A stretch of DNA of 64,000 nucleotides from Duganella sp. CF458 (GTDB lineage: Bacteria; Pseudomonadota; Gammaproteobacteria; Burkholderiales; Burkholderiaceae_D). The position numbers and the translations under genes were made by a program. The notes under the pieces are model-generated. The model ran no database searches, was not told the DNA's origin, and was given only the letters and a program-made list of their open reading frames with translations. The stretch is taken from NCBI RefSeq assembly GCF_900113115.1, contig NZ_FOOF01000003.1:186001-250000 (forward strand), written 5' to 3'. Shown one piece after another: positions 26,845 to 36,732 of this stretch (positions are counted from its first letter, which is position 1; each line of letters starts with the position of its first letter).

Positions 26845-28971
26845 TCAATCGTGCTTGCGGCCAATTGCGCCAGCGCGGCGCAACACGCCGTCGTTCGAGC
26901 CGGCGATATTGGCCGGCACGGCTTCCAGCGGCTTCACCGCCGGCACGTTGGCGACGAAAGGCTTGATGCCCAGCGCCTCGTCCACTTCCTTAGGATAGAT
27001 CACCTGGCCGCGGGTGATCACGGCAGACACCTTGCGCAGGTCTTCGATATCCCTGGTCGGGTCGCCGTCGACCAGCACCAGGTCGGCCAGCTTGCCGGTC
27101 TCGATGCTGCCGCGGTCGGCGCTGGTGCGGGTGTAGCGGGCGCCGTTGCGGGTCGCCACCTGGATTGCTTCGGCCGGGGTCAGGCCGGCCTTGACCAGCA
27201 GCGCCAGCTCCGAATGCAGGGTGAAGCCGGCCAGGTCGTCGGTGCCGGCCACGATCGGCACGCCGGCCTTATGCAGGATGCCGACGAACTGCACCATCTT
27301 GGCGAACGATTTCTCGTAGCGCGCCTGGGTCGCCGCATCCGGGATCTTCATGGTGCCGACGTGGAAGCCGCGCGCCACGTCGGGCGGCATATTGCCTTCC
27401 ACTGCCGCCCACGGCTCGTTGACGTCGCCGTCCTTCTGCTTCAGGAAGGCGAAGGTGGCCAGGGTCGGGTCGATCACGATCTGCTTTTTCTTGAGCGTGG
27501 CGACGAAGTCCTTCACTTCCTTCGAGTTGAAGTCCAGGCCGGCGACTTTCTCGGCCGGCAGGTAGAAGCGTTCCAGGCTGCGGGTTTCCACGCCCGGCTT
27601 GAACAGGAAGTTCAGCATGACCTGGTTGATGTGCTGCAGTTCGTCATAGCCGGCATCCAGCGCCTGCTGCGCGCGCAGCCCGGCCGGCACGTGGCCGGAC
27701 ACCCGCATGCCGCGCGAGTGGGCATAGGCCACGGTGTCCTTCAGGATCTCTTTCGGGAAGGAGTTGTAGATCTTGAGCTGCGGATAGCCATGTTCGGCAT
27801 ACCAGTCGATGGCGCGCTTGGACTGCTCCAGCGTCTTCACCACGAAGCCGCCGTTGGAGGAATACGCGCTTTCGCCCTCCAGGAAGCCGGCCGGCACGAT
27901 TTGCGGCGCCAGCAGCTCGCCGTCGGCGGTTTCGTCGATCATCATCTGCAGCTGGGCGTTGTCGTTGCCCATGTCGCGCAGCGTGGTCACGCCGGCGGCA
28001 ACGTGCAGCGCGCCTTCCCAGCGGCCGATGTGGCCGTGCATGTCGAACAGGCCCGGCAGCATGATGCGGCCGCCGGCGTCGATCTCGTTGACGGCGCCGC
28101 GCACCGGCGCGCCGGCCGGCAGGATGGCGGCGATGCGGCCGCGCAGCACGTACACGTCGGACGGCGCCCCGACAGTGGCCTTGTTGCTGTCGAAGATGCG
28201 GGCGTTCTTCACCACGGTCAGGCCTTGCAGCGGGTGCTGCAGCTTGGCCGCCATATCGTTCAGCATTTTCGCCTCGGCGACTTTCTGGCGCTCGGCCAGC
28301 AGCTTGCCGTTGTCCTGCCAGCCTTCGATGGCGAACACGTAAGTGCCCGGTTCCACCACTGCGAACAGGGAAGGATGGGCGCCCTTGGTGATCCACAGGA
28401 ATTTCGGGCTCAGCCCCAGGCCGGTCTGCGCCACCAGTTGCACCTGTTGCGACTGGCCCTTGGGGCCGGCAACCTGCGCCTCATCGAGCACCACCTGTTT
28501 CAGGGTGCCGGAGGGCAGCAGCGGGATGCTGGCCGAGGGCGTCCTGGCCAGCGCGGCGATCGCGCGCGAATCGACTTCGAAGCTGCCGTTCAGCGCCACA
28601 TAGACGGCCGGGCCGCTGACGTCTTGCGCGCCCTGCTCGGTGGTGGATGTCCACTGCGCCTTGCCGCCCTTGCGTTCGAAGGACTCGTCCACCACCGCGC
28701 CGAAGGTCGACGTGCCCTTGGAGTGGTAGTAGGACATGGTGCCGTCGGCGGCCAGGCGGAATTCCTCCGTCAGTTCCGGGCCGCGGCCGTTGTCCTTGTA
28801 GATGTAGCGAACCTTGGTCAATCCGTCGTCGTGGCTTTCCACCACTTGCTCGCCCATCTGCTTGCCGTTGTTCTCGGAAATGATGACGTAGCGGGTGGTT
28901 TGCGTGACTGCTGCTTGTGCGCTGAACGCACTCGCAATGGCCAGCGCCAGGACGGCGGAAACTCGCTTCAT
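26845..28971 (-). CDS. Secreted amidohydrolase family protein
   Basis: This 708-residue periplasmic or exported metal-dependent hydrolase has a signal peptide (MKRVSAVLALAIASAFSAQA). An N-terminal beta-rich region of about 230 residues follows (roughly 25-255) with no clear family. The amidohydrolase domain then shows LPGLFDMHGHIG (metal-binding HxH), MRVSGHVPAGL, LQHINQVM and VAGTDDLAGFTLHSEL. The order fits the imidazolonepropionase-like subgroup. The natural substrate is unknown, possibly a peptide or N-acyl compound. It lies 37 bases upstream of gspG and 15 bases downstream of the moeB-like gene. Confidence 0.82.
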   Translation of the reverse strand: MKRVSAVLALAIASAFSAQAAVTQTTRYVIISENNGKQMGEQVVESHDDGLTKVRYIYKDNGRGPELTEEFRLAADGTMSYYHSKGTSTFGAVVDESFERKGGKAQWTSTTEQGAQDVSGPAVYVALNGSFEVDSRAIAALARTPSASIPLLPSGTLKQVVLDEAQVAGPKGQSQQVQLVAQTGLGLSPKFLWITKGAHPSLFAVVEPGTYVFAIEGWQDNGKLLAERQKVAEAKMLNDMAAKLQHPLQGLTVVKNARIFDSNKATVGAPSDVYVLRGRIAAILPAGAPVRGAVNEIDAGGRIMLPGLFDMHGHIGRWEGALHVAAGVTTLRDMGNDNAQLQMMIDETADGELLAPQIVPAGFLEGESAYSSNGGFVVKTLEQSKRAIDWYAEHGYPQLKIYNSFPKEILKDTVAYAHSRGMRVSGHVPAGLRAQQALDAGYDELQHINQVMLNFLFKPGVETRSLERFYLPAEKVAGLDFNSKEVKDFVATLKKKQIVIDPTLATFAFLKQKDGDVNEPWAAVEGNMPPDVARGFHVGTMKIPDAATQARYEKSFAKMVQFVGILHKAGVPIVAGTDDLAGFTLHSELALLVKAGLTPAEAIQVATRNGARYTRTSADRGSIETGKLADLVLVDGDPTRDIEDLRKVSAVITRGQVIYPKEVDEALGIKPFVANVPAVKPLEAVPANIAGSNDGVLRRAGAIGRKHD

Positions 28972-28986
28972 TGTTGGATCTCCTGA

Positions 28987-29757
28987 TTATGGATGTTGTG
29001 TCCCGCAGACAGGACAGGCTTCGTTGCGGGTGATGCTAATGCTGCTCCACTCCATGCGCAATCCATCCAGCAGCAGCAGACGGCCGGACAGCGATTCGCC
29101 GATGCCCATCACCAGCTTGAGCGCTTCGGCCGCCTGCATGGCGCCGACCACGCCCACCAGCGGCGCGAACACGCCCATGGTGGAGCAGGCCACGTCCTCG
29201 AAAGGCTGGTCTTGCGGGAACAGGCAGGAGTAGCAAGGCCCGAGCTGCTGCCCGCCATCGGCGCGGCGCGTATCGAACACGCTGACCTGGCCGTCGAAGC
29301 GGATCACGGCGCCGGACACCAGCGGCACGCGGTGCGCCACGCAGGCGCGGTTGACGGCATGGCGGGTCTTGAAATTGTCAGTGCAGTCCAGCACCACGTC
29401 GTGCTGCGCCACCAGCGCCGCCAGGCGCGCGTCGTCGACCCGCTCGACCAGGGCGCTCACCCGGCATTCCGGATTGATGGCGTTCAGCGTAGTACGCGCC
29501 GATTCAGCCTTGGGCTGGCCGACGCGTTCGGTGGTATGGGCGATCTGGCGCTGCAGGTTGGTCAGGTCGACGCTGTCATGGTCGACGATGGTCAGCTGGC
29601 CGATGCCGGCCGATGCCAGGTAGAGCGCTGCCGGCGAGCCGAGGCCGCCGGCGCCGATCACCAGCGCCCGGCCCTGCAAGATCGCCTGCTGCCCCTCGAT
29701 GCCGATTTCGTCGAGCAGGATATGGCGCGAATAACGCAGCAGCTGCTGGTCGTTCAT
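28987..29757 (-). CDS. moeB: MoeB/ThiF family adenylyltransferase
   Basis: This is an E1-like enzyme that adenylates the C-terminal glycine of a sulfur-carrier protein (MoaD or ThiS). The 256-residue product has YSRHILLDEIGIEGQQ at its start, the ATP-binding GAGGLGSPAALYLASAGIG, catalytic-region CSTMGVFAPLVG, and a zinc-binding pair CYSC/CPVC. It cannot be assigned between molybdopterin and thiamine synthesis from sequence alone; the symbol follows usual practice. Its start is directly adjacent to the ctpA stop. Confidence 0.85.
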   Translation of the reverse strand: MNDQQLLRYSRHILLDEIGIEGQQAILQGRALVIGAGGLGSPAALYLASAGIGQLTIVDHDSVDLTNLQRQIAHTTERVGQPKAESARTTLNAINPECRVSALVERVDDARLAALVAQHDVVLDCTDNFKTRHAVNRACVAHRVPLVSGAVIRFDGQVSVFDTRRADGGQQLGPCYSCLFPQDQPFEDVACSTMGVFAPLVGVVGAMQAAEALKLVMGIGESLSGRLLLLDGLRMEWSSISITRNEACPVCGTQHP

Positions 29758-31167
29758 TTACTTCGCTGCCAACTCGGGCTTGGAAGCTGTCTTGACCGGC
29801 AAGCCCTTGAAATGACGCAGGGCCTGTTCCAGCTGGAAGTCGTCCTTGCCGCCGAATTCGAAAGGCTTCTGTTTTTTCGCGGCGGCCAGCAGGCGCTGCT
29901 CTTCTTCCAGTTCGTCGCGGCGGATGCGGCCTTGCTTGTCCTCTTCACCCTCGCTGTTGGCCAGGTGCTTCTGCAAATCGGCTTCGCGCAGGCGCAGGCT
30001 GTTGATGGCGTCGCCCTCCGAGGTCTCGTCCACCAGCACGTCGGGCACGATGCCCTTGGCCTGGATGCCGCGGCCGTGCGGCGTGAAGTAGCGCGCGGTG
30101 GTCAGCTTGACGGCCGAATCGGCGGTGATCTGGCGCAGCGTCTGCACCGAGCCCTTGCCGAAGGTCTGGCTGCCCATCACGATGGCGCGCTTGTAATCCT
30201 GCAGGGCGCCGGCCACGATCTCGGAAGCCGAGGCGGAACCGCCGTTGACCAGCACCACCATCGGCACCGTCTTCAGCGCGGCCGGCAGCTTGGCCAGCGG
30301 GTCGCCGCCGCTGCGGCTGGAGTAGTTTTCCGAGGTGGCGTGGAAAGCCTGCTTGGAATCGGCCAACTGGCCGTCGGTGGACACCACCAACGCATCTTTC
30401 GGCAGGAAGGCGGCCGAGACGCCGACCGCGCCCTGCACCACGCCGCCCGGGTCGTTGCGCAGGTCCAGCACCAGGCCTTTGATATGCGGGTTCCTGGCGT
30501 ACAGGGCGCTGAGCTTCTTCGCCATGTCTTCCACCGTCGGTTCCTGGAATTGCGAGATGCGCAGCCAGGCGTAGTCCGGCTCCACCATCTTCACCTTCAC
30601 GCTCTGCACGCGGATCTCTTCGCGCACGATAGGAATCAGCAGCGGCTTCTCTTCATCCTTGCGCGATACCGTCAGCACTACCTTGGTGCGCGGTTCGCCG
30701 CGCATTTTCTTGATCGCGTCGTCCAGCGACAGGCCTTTCAGCGGCTGGCTGTCGAGGCGGGTAATCAGGTCGCCCGCCTTGATGCCGGCACGCCAGGCCG
30801 GTGAATCCTCGATTGGCGCCACTACCTTGATGTAGCCGTCTTCCACCCCGACTTCGATGCCGATGCCGACGAACTTGCCGTGGATCGATTCGCGCATTTC
30901 CTTGAATGCGGTCTTATCGAGATAGGTGGAATGGGGATCGAGCGAAGAGACCATGCCGGCGATGGCGTCCTGCAGCAGCTTCTTGTCGTCGACCTGTTCG
31001 ACGTAGTCGGACTTGATCAGGCTGAAAACTTCGGACAGGGTACGCAGTTCTTCCAGCGGCAAAGGCGTGGCAGCCTTTTGCGCCAGGGCGGAAAACTGCA
31101 TCGAGACGGCTACGCCAGCCACCATACCAAGGCCGACCAGGCCGAGACTCTTCGTTTTGTTGCCCAT
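29758..31167 (-). CDS. S41 family C-terminal processing peptidase (CtpA-like)
   Basis: This is a 469-residue periplasmic serine protease anchored by an N-terminal hydrophobic segment (about 8-30). It has a PDZ domain (about 90-180) and the S41 catalytic core with the Ser/Lys dyad in GSASASEIVAGALQDYKRAIVMG and QTFGKGSVQT. CtpA enzymes trim peptidoglycan endopeptidases and other envelope proteins. It is co-directional with the EnvC-like gene, 16 bases away, consistent with a joint cell-wall role. Confidence 0.92.
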   Translation of the reverse strand: MGNKTKSLGLVGLGMVAGVAVSMQFSALAQKAATPLPLEELRTLSEVFSLIKSDYVEQVDDKKLLQDAIAGMVSSLDPHSTYLDKTAFKEMRESIHGKFVGIGIEVGVEDGYIKVVAPIEDSPAWRAGIKAGDLITRLDSQPLKGLSLDDAIKKMRGEPRTKVVLTVSRKDEEKPLLIPIVREEIRVQSVKVKMVEPDYAWLRISQFQEPTVEDMAKKLSALYARNPHIKGLVLDLRNDPGGVVQGAVGVSAAFLPKDALVVSTDGQLADSKQAFHATSENYSSRSGGDPLAKLPAALKTVPMVVLVNGGSASASEIVAGALQDYKRAIVMGSQTFGKGSVQTLRQITADSAVKLTTARYFTPHGRGIQAKGIVPDVLVDETSEGDAINSLRLREADLQKHLANSEGEEDKQGRIRRDELEEEQRLLAAAKKQKPFEFGGKDDFQLEQALRHFKGLPVKTASKPELAAK

Positions 31168-31183
31168 TGATTGCTTTCCGCCG

Positions 31184-32653
31184 CTAGAACTTGACCCACC
31201 CGGCCGGATCTATCGGCTTGCCCTGGTGGCGCATCTCAAAGTATAAACCCGATTCTTCGTAACCGCCGGTATTTCCGACGGTGGCGATCACCTCGCCCGC
31301 TTTCACCACGTCGCCGGCGCGTTTCAGCACAGACTCGTTGTAGCCGTAGCCGCTCCAGTACTGGCCGCCGTGGTCGATGATAATGAAATTGCCGTAGCCG
31401 CGCAGCGAAGTGGCGTACACCACGCGGCCTGCCGCCACGGCACGCACTTCGGCGCCGGCCGCGGCCTTCACTACCATGCCTTTCCAGGCCACGCCGTCGG
31501 CATTCTTGCTGCCGAAGCGCTTGTCCACCTTGCCGTTGACCGGCATCGGCAAGGCCCCTTTCAGCCTGGCGAACACGCCGTCCGGCACCACCGGCGCCAG
31601 CGCCACCTCGGATGGACGCGGCGACTTCTCGTCGCGCTGGTCGGAGGTTTCCGGCTTGGCGGCGGCCTTCGGCTCTTCTTCTGCCGGCAGCGGTTTGGGC
31701 GCCGGCTTGCCCGCCTTTTTCGCCTCCTGCGCCAGGCGCTCGCGCTCGGCCTGCGCCTTGGCGCGGGCCAGCGCACGCGCTTCGGCGTCCGCCTTGGCCT
31801 TGGCGGCCCGTTCGGCGGCCAGCTTTTCCTGGCGGGCTTTTTCGGCGGCGGCAATGCGCGCCTGCTCTTCGATCAGCTTGTTCAGTTTGTCGACCAGTGC
31901 ATCCAGCCGCTGGGCGTCCTGCTCCATGCGGCCGGCTTCCTTGCGCTGGGCCACCAGCTTCTTCGACAGGCTGGCCAGGGCGGCGGCGCGGCGGCCCTTT
32001 TCCTGTTCCAGCTTGACCTTTTGCTGGCGCTCTTCCTCGGCGATTTCGTCCAGTTCCTGTTTGGCGTTCTGGGCCTCGGCCTGGTTTTCCTCGACCTTTT
32101 TCAGGTTGGCGCGCAGCGAATCGAGCAGGCGCGCCTGCGACTGCGACACATAGGCCATCAGCTGCAATTCGCGGTTGATGCGGTTGGGATTGTCGCCCGA
32201 CAGGAGCAGCTTGATGCGGTCCTCGTTGCCGGCCACGTACTGCTCGCGCAGCAGCTTGGCCAGTTGCTGCTTCTGCGCCGCCACCGTGGCGGACAGGCGC
32301 AACTGCTCGGCGGCCAGTTCGGCCACCTTGCTATTGAGCTGGGATTGCTCCGCCGCCAAATCGCGCAGGGTGCGATTGGCGTCGGAAATGGCTTCCTCCG
32401 ACTCGGCCAGCGTATCGGCCGCGTCTTCCTTGGCGCTTTCGGTCTTGCCGATTTCCGCCTTCAGGGTGGCCAGCTTGCGCGACAGTGCCGCGCGCTCCGT
32501 CTCGGCAGCAGCCTTTTGCTTGCTGCGTTCGGTCGGCTTGCTGGCGGCGCGGGCGGCGTAGGCGCCCTGCGCCGTGCCCAGCGCCAGCAGCACAGCCAGC
32601 GCCAGGCCGCGCCAATACCGGACGCGCCCCCGGCGAATCGGATGCAGCGCCAC
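31184..32653 (-). CDS. EnvC-like murein hydrolase activator (LytM/M23 domain)
   Basis: The 489-residue protein has a signal peptide (about 1-33), a long coiled coil (about 40-250) and a second charged Lys/Glu/Ala helix region (about 260-350), followed by a C-terminal LytM domain (about 380-489). LytM metal ligands are replaced (WKGMVV, YGYN, LYFEM instead of Hxx, YxH, HxH). This is the EnvC pattern: it does not cut peptidoglycan but activates amidases AmiA/AmiB at the septum. It lies five bases downstream of gpmA in the same direction. Confidence 0.88.
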   Translation of the reverse strand: MALHPIRRGRVRYWRGLALAVLLALGTAQGAYAARAASKPTERSKQKAAAETERAALSRKLATLKAEIGKTESAKEDAADTLAESEEAISDANRTLRDLAAEQSQLNSKVAELAAEQLRLSATVAAQKQQLAKLLREQYVAGNEDRIKLLLSGDNPNRINRELQLMAYVSQSQARLLDSLRANLKKVEENQAEAQNAKQELDEIAEEERQQKVKLEQEKGRRAAALASLSKKLVAQRKEAGRMEQDAQRLDALVDKLNKLIEEQARIAAAEKARQEKLAAERAAKAKADAEARALARAKAQAERERLAQEAKKAGKPAPKPLPAEEEPKAAAKPETSDQRDEKSPRPSEVALAPVVPDGVFARLKGALPMPVNGKVDKRFGSKNADGVAWKGMVVKAAAGAEVRAVAAGRVVYATSLRGYGNFIIIDHGGQYWSGYGYNESVLKRAGDVVKAGEVIATVGNTGGYEESGLYFEMRHQGKPIDPAGWVKF

Positions 32654-32658
32654 GGGAA

Positions 32659-33405
32659 TTACTTGGCCTTGCCCTGGTTGGCCACGGCAGCCTGCGCTGC
32701 GGCGATGGCAGCCGGGTCGCCCAGGTAATAGTGCTTGATCGGCTTCAGGTCGGCATCGAGTTCGTACACCAGCGGCTGGCCGTTCGGGATGTTGAGGCCG
32801 ACGATTTCTGCGTCGCTGATACCGTCCAGCATCTTGATCAGGGCGCGCAGGCTGTTGCCGTGGGCCGAAATCAGGATCTGCTTGCCAGCCTTGATGGCCG
32901 GGGCGATGTCATCGTCCCAGGCTGGCATCACGCGCGCCACGGTGTCTTTCAGGCATTCGGTCAGCGGGATCGCATCCTGCGGCAGGCCGGCATAGCGCGG
33001 ATCGTTGAACGAGGTGCGGTCGTCGCCGGCTTCCAGGGCTGGCGGCGGGATATCGTAGCTGCGGCGCCATACCAGCACCTGCGCGTCGCCGAACTTGGCA
33101 GCGGTTTCGCCCTTGTCCAGGCCTTGCAACGCGCCGTAATGACGCTCGTTCAGGCGCCAATCATGCTTGATCGGCACGTACATTTCATCCATGCCGTCCA
33201 GGGTCAGCCACAGGGTGCGGATGGCGCGCTTGAGCACGGAGGTGTAGCACAGGTCGAAGGAGAAGCCGGCATCTTTCAGGATTTTGCCGGCGGATTTGGC
33301 CTCGTTGACGCCTTTTTCGGTCAGGTCCACGTCGGTCCAGCCGGTGAAGCGATTTTCCAGGTTCCAGGTGGACTCGCCGTGACGCATGAATACGATTTTA
33401 TACAT
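32659..33405 (-). CDS. gpmA: 2,3-bisphosphoglycerate-dependent phosphoglycerate mutase
   Basis: This glycolytic enzyme interconverts 3- and 2-phosphoglycerate through a phosphohistidine. The 248-residue protein has the RHGES motif near the start ([13 protein letters not shown]), the family block [16 protein letters not shown], and the second catalytic His in [14 protein letters not shown]. The ATG at 33405 ([11 protein letters not shown]) is the standard start; a longer frame upstream is not. It is divergent from the rhodanese gene. Confidence 0.97.
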   Translation of the reverse strand: MYKIVFMRHGESTWNLENRFTGWTDVDLTEKGVNEAKSAGKILKDAGFSFDLCYTSVLKRAIRTLWLTLDGMDEMYVPIKHDWRLNERHYGALQGLDKGETAAKFGDAQVLVWRRSYDIPPPALEAGDDRTSFNDPRYAGLPQDAIPLTECLKDTVARVMPAWDDDIAPAIKAGKQILISAHGNSLRALIKMLDGISDAEIVGLNIPNGQPLVYELDADLKPIKHYYLGDPAAIAAAQAAVANQGKAK

Positions 33406-33472
33406 AGAGCTATAACAATAGAGTTGGAAATGGGTGAAAATCGCCGCCGAAGCCACGAACAAGCATCTATTT

Positions 33473-33478
33473 TATAAT
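33473..33478 (+). promoter_or_regulatory. Candidate -10 for the rhodanese-grxC transcript
   Basis: A perfect TATAAT lies 30 bases before the GTG start of the rhodanese gene. I see no good -35 at the right distance. Confidence 0.5.
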
Positions 33479-33508
33479 GCGCAGATTAAGTTCAACCATT
33501 GGATTACC

Positions 33509-33910
33509 GTGAAATTCATCATCGACAATATTTTTCTGATCGCCATCGTCCTGTTGTCCGGCGGCGCCCTGCTGTTCCCAGTCCTGACCCAACGCGGCAA
33601 AAAAGCCTCCCCGGCCGAAGTCACCCTGCTGATCAACCGCGGCAAAGCCGGCATCCTCGATGTGCGCGCCAAGGACAAGGCGGAAAGCCGTATCATCGAT
33701 TCCAAGCATATTCCGCTGGCCGAACTGGGCAACCGCATGGGCGAACTGGACAAGTTCAAGAACAAGACCCTGGTGGTGGTATGCGATAAAGGGACCAGTG
33801 CCTTCAGCGCTGCCCGCATGCTGGAAAAGTCCGGTTTCTCCGACGTTGTCGTGATGGAAGGCGGCATCGATGCCTGGAAGTCGCAAAACCTGCCACTGAC
33901 ACGGAGCTAA
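33509..33910 (+). CDS. Membrane-anchored rhodanese-like protein
   Basis: This 133-residue protein has one N-terminal transmembrane segment (MKFIIDNIFLIAIVLLSGGALLFP) and a single rhodanese domain. The active-site loop is VVVCDKGTSA, with the catalytic cysteine retained. Such YibN-like proteins are sulfurtransferases of uncertain substrate, commonly next to grxC and secB. I used the GTG at 33509 because translation from there begins exactly at the membrane segment; the upstream ATG at 33434 predicts an implausible extension. It lies four bases before grxC. Confidence 0.88.
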   Translation: MKFIIDNIFLIAIVLLSGGALLFPVLTQRGKKASPAEVTLLINRGKAGILDVRAKDKAESRIIDSKHIPLAELGNRMGELDKFKNKTLVVVCDKGTSAFSAARMLEKSGFSDVVVMEGGIDAWKSQNLPLTRS

Positions 33911-33914
33911 GAAA

Positions 33915-34175
33915 ATGACTGCCAACGTTACCATGTACAGCACCCTGGTGTGCCCGTATTGCGTGCGCGCCGAACGTTTACTGGAAAGCAAGGGTGTCAC
34001 CGCCATCAACAAGATCCGCGTCGACCTCGACCCGGCCCAGCGCCAGCTGATGATGGAAAAGACCGGCCGCCGCACCGTGCCGCAGATCTATATCGGCGAC
34101 ACCCACGTTGGCGGTTTTGACGACTTGTATGCACTGGACCAGGCCGGCGGCCTCGACCCCTTGTTAAAAGGTTAA
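33915..34175 (+). CDS. grxC: Glutaredoxin 3
   Basis: This 86-residue dithiol glutaredoxin has the active site CPYC (VCPYCVRAERLL), the cis-Pro region RRTVPQIYIGDTHVGGFDDL, and a glutathione-binding GG pair. It reduces protein disulfides using glutathione. Rhodanese-grxC-secB is the usual proteobacterial order. Confidence 0.96.
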   Translation: MTANVTMYSTLVCPYCVRAERLLESKGVTAINKIRVDLDPAQRQLMMEKTGRRTVPQIYIGDTHVGGFDDLYALDQAGGLDPLLKG

Positions 34176-34314
34176 ACGCCCCCAAATACAACGGACAAAC
34201 CGGTAAAACGTTGGAAAATAAACTAGTTTTGCTACAATTGCCGTCGCGTTTGACTTGGGCTGACCCTCGTGGCCTGGACAAGCATTAACTATATAACTGA
34301 TACGAAAGCGTTCC

Positions 34315-34806
34315 ATGTCTGAAGAAAACCTGCAACCTGTGTTCCAAATCCAACGCGTCTACCTGAAAGACATGTCGCTGGAACAGCCTAATTCCCCAGC
34401 TATCTTCCTGGAGCAGGAAGCCCCTTCGATCGAAGTGGCGCTGGACGTTGGCGCTGAGCCGCTGTCCGAAGGCATCTTCGAGTCCACCGTCACCGTGACC
34501 GTGACTGCCAAGATCAAGGACAAAGTCGCTTTCCTGGTTGAAGGCAAACAAGCCGGCATCTTCGAAGCCCGCAACATTCCAGCCGAACAGCTGGATCCAC
34601 TGCTGGGCATCGGCTGCCCGAACATCGTGTACCCATACCTGCGTTCGAACATTGCCGACATGATCACCCGCGCCGGTTTCCCGCCGATCCACCTGGCCGA
34701 GATCAACTTCGAAGTGTTCTACCAGCAGCGCCTGGCAGCCATCGCCCAGCAGCAGGCTGCCGAAGCCGGCGCGACCCCGGTCGAAGGCTCGGCAACCGTT
34801 CAGTAA
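34315..34806 (+). CDS. secB: Protein-export chaperone SecB
   Basis: This is a tetrameric cytoplasmic chaperone that holds preproteins unfolded for SecA. At 163 residues it has the core blocks [28 protein letters not shown] and the signature [24 protein letters not shown]. The acidic/Ala tail is typical. It has its own leader of 139 bases after grxC. A strong terminator follows. Confidence 0.98.
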   Translation: MSEENLQPVFQIQRVYLKDMSLEQPNSPAIFLEQEAPSIEVALDVGAEPLSEGIFESTVTVTVTAKIKDKVAFLVEGKQAGIFEARNIPAEQLDPLLGIGCPNIVYPYLRSNIADMITRAGFPPIHLAEINFEVFYQQRLAAIAQQQAAEAGATPVEGSATVQ

Positions 34807-34823
34807 TACTTCTGCGATACTAT

Positions 34824-34841
34824 GGGGAACCACGGTTCCCC
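34824..34841 (+). other. Short perfect hairpin downstream of secB
   Basis: GGGGAAC (34824-34830 region) pairs with GTTCCCC around a four-base loop, just before the terminator hairpin. It may be an mRNA 3'-end stabiliser or part of a tandem terminator. Confidence 0.4.
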
Positions 34842-34846
34842 GGAAT

Positions 34847-34878
34847 GCAAAGGCCCCAGTGGGCCTTTGCGCATTTTT
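34847..34878 (+). terminator. Rho-independent terminator after secB
   Basis: A perfect ten-base stem (GCAAAGGCCC/GGGCCTTTGC, four-base loop) is followed after GCA by five T residues. It should separate secB from the SH3-gpsA pair. Confidence 0.9.
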
Positions 34879-34891
34879 AAGGTTCTAATCG

Positions 34892-35338
34892 ATGAATTTA
34901 CGCCGCATTGTCGCCCTTGCCGCAACGCTGCTGGCCTGCGCCAGCGCCCAGGCGATCGACTACCGGTCGGTCGGCGCCAATCCTGCCGTGCTGTACGGCG
35001 CCCCGTCGACCAGGGCTGCCAAGCAGTACATCGTTCCCTCCGGCGCCCCGCTGGAAGTGGTGCTGACGTATGGCGAATGGGTCAAGGTACGCGATATGGC
35101 CGGCGACCTGGCCTGGACCGAAGCCAAAGGCTTGAGCAACAAACAGCGTCATGTGATCGTGCGCGCAGCCAACACCAAGGTGCGCGGCGCCGCCGACGAT
35201 ACCTCGCCGGTGGTGTTCATCGCCGACAAGGGCGTGCTGCTGGAGCTGTCCGATTCGGTCGCCAATGGCTGGACCAAGGTGAAGCACCGCGACGGCCTGG
35301 TCGGCTTTGTGCGCAGCAACGACATCTGGGGTAATTGA
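34892..35338 (+). CDS. Secreted SH3-domain protein
   Basis: The 148-residue protein has a signal peptide ([21 protein letters not shown]) followed by two bacterial SH3-like modules, seen as [29 protein letters not shown] and [39 protein letters not shown]. It is periplasmic. Such domains bind peptidoglycan or partner proteins; the role is unknown. It lies five bases upstream of gpsA, so co-transcription is likely. Confidence 0.85.
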   Translation: MNLRRIVALAATLLACASAQAIDYRSVGANPAVLYGAPSTRAAKQYIVPSGAPLEVVLTYGEWVKVRDMAGDLAWTEAKGLSNKQRHVIVRAANTKVRGAADDTSPVVFIADKGVLLELSDSVANGWTKVKHRDGLVGFVRSNDIWGN

Positions 35339-35343
35339 GCAAG

Positions 35344-36372
35344 ATGCAGCAAGAAAGCAAACGCAAGATCAGCGTGCTGGGCGCCGGCGCCTGGGGCACG
35401 GCAGTCGCCATCGCGGTCGCCGCCCGCCACGACGTGGTGCTGTGGGGACGCGATGGCGCCGCCATGGCCGAAATGGCGGCCGCCCGCGACAACACCCACT
35501 ACCTGAAAGGCTACCCTTTCCCGCCTGCGCTGCAGGTCAGTGCCGATTTCGACGCCGCCGTGGCCCATGCCGGCCAGGATGGCCTGCTGATCGCTGCCTG
35601 CCCGGTCGCCGGCCTGCGCCCGCTGTTGCAATCGCTCAAGGGCAAGCCGATTCCAAACATCGTCTGGCTGTGCAAAGGCTTCGAATACGACACCGGCATG
35701 CTGCCGCACCAGATCGTGCGTGAAGTGCTGGGCGACGGCGTGCCGGCCGGCGCGCTGTCCGGCCCATCGTTCGCGCAGGAAGTCGCCAAAGGCCTGCCTT
35801 GCGCCCTGACCATCGCCTCCGGCGACGCCGCCCTGTGCGAACTGGTGGTGGGCGCCGTGCATGGCGGCACCATGCGCGTCTATTCCAGCGACGACATCGT
35901 CGGCGTGGAAGTGGGCGGCGCGGTGAAGAATGTGCTGGCCATCGCCACCGGCGTGGCCGATGGCATGGGACTGGGCCTGAACGCGCGCGCCGCCTTGATC
36001 ACGCGCGGCCTGGCCGAAATCACCCGCCTCGGCACCGCGCTGGGCGGCAATGTCGAAACCTTCATGGGACTGACCGGCATGGGCGACCTGATCCTGACCT
36101 GCACCGGCGACCTGTCGCGCAACCGCCGCGTGGGCCTGGGCCTGGCGCAAGGCAAGTCGCTGGAAACCGTGGTCAATGAACTGGGCCATGTGGCCGAAGG
36201 CGTGCCTTGCGCGAAAGCGGTGCGCGAACTGGCGCGCCGCCTCAGCGTGGAAATGCCGATCACGAATGCCGTTGCCAGCGTGCTGTTCGACGGCCTGCAC
36301 CCGGCCGACCTGGTGCAAGGCCTGCTGGCACGCGACCCGCGCTACGAAAGCTTCAATCCGGCAGCAAAATAG
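35344..36372 (+). CDS. gpsA: Glycerol-3-phosphate dehydrogenase [NAD(P)+]
   Basis: The enzyme makes sn-glycerol-3-phosphate from dihydroxyacetone phosphate for phospholipid synthesis. The 342-residue protein has the Rossmann motif LGAGAWGTA and the signature [20 protein letters not shown]. The catalytic Lys is in [19 protein letters not shown] chose the ATG at 35344; a TTG nine bases earlier is possible. Its last 20 bases overlap the convergent cupin gene. Confidence 0.97.
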   Translation: MQQESKRKISVLGAGAWGTAVAIAVAARHDVVLWGRDGAAMAEMAAARDNTHYLKGYPFPPALQVSADFDAAVAHAGQDGLLIAACPVAGLRPLLQSLKGKPIPNIVWLCKGFEYDTGMLPHQIVREVLGDGVPAGALSGPSFAQEVAKGLPCALTIASGDAALCELVVGAVHGGTMRVYSSDDIVGVEVGGAVKNVLAIATGVADGMGLGLNARAALITRGLAEITRLGTALGGNVETFMGLTGMGDLILTCTGDLSRNRRVGLGLAQGKSLETVVNELGHVAEGVPCAKAVRELARRLSVEMPITNAVASVLFDGLHPADLVQGLLARDPRYESFNPAAK

Positions 36373-36685
36373 TCAGCAGCAACAGGGAGTCGGCGTTCGC
36401 CTGCAGTGCATGGGGCGCGCCGCCCTCCAGGTACAGCAGCTCGCCCGCACGCAGGATGGTGGTGCGGCCATGGGCATCGAAGGACACTTCCCCTTCCAGG
36501 CATTGCAGCGTGATCTGGCCGCGCACCGCGTGTGCCGGCAAGGCGCGGCCCGCGGGCACGGTCATGCGGATCAATTCGAGCTGTTCCGTCTTGGCCAGTG
36601 CAATCGAAGAAAACTGCGACAGGCTTTCACCGGCCTCGCGGCTGATCCGGACCACTTGCCCGGATGATGCGTGTGGTAGCGCCAT
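36353..36685 (-). CDS. Small cupin-domain protein
   Basis: This 110-residue single-domain cupin ([19 protein letters not shown]...) has the conserved core [37 protein letters not shown]. The start at 36685 has an excellent GGGAGGG Shine-Dalgarno. Metal ligands of the first cupin motif (HxH) appear as PAHAVRGQ, with only one His, so metal binding is uncertain. Function is unknown; such proteins often act as detoxifiers or sensors. It is downstream of aqpZ on the same strand and overlaps gpsA tail to tail. Confidence 0.82.
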   Translation of the reverse strand: MALPHASSGQVVRISREAGESLSQFSSIALAKTEQLELIRMTVPAGRALPAHAVRGQITLQCLEGEVSFDAHGRTTILRAGELLYLEGGAPHALQANADSLLLLTILLPD

Positions 36686-36732
36686 ATACCCTCCCTGGAG
36701 AATTTCCATGATAGCAGCAGGCGCCGCCAGGC

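Noticed and set aside
28993-30804. 603-residue open frame opposite moeB and ctpA
   Set aside because: It spans two well-supported genes on the other strand and has no domain or ribosome-binding site.
31184-32653. Active M23 endopeptidase
   Set aside because: The metal-binding histidines of the LytM domain are replaced, so it fits the EnvC activator type.
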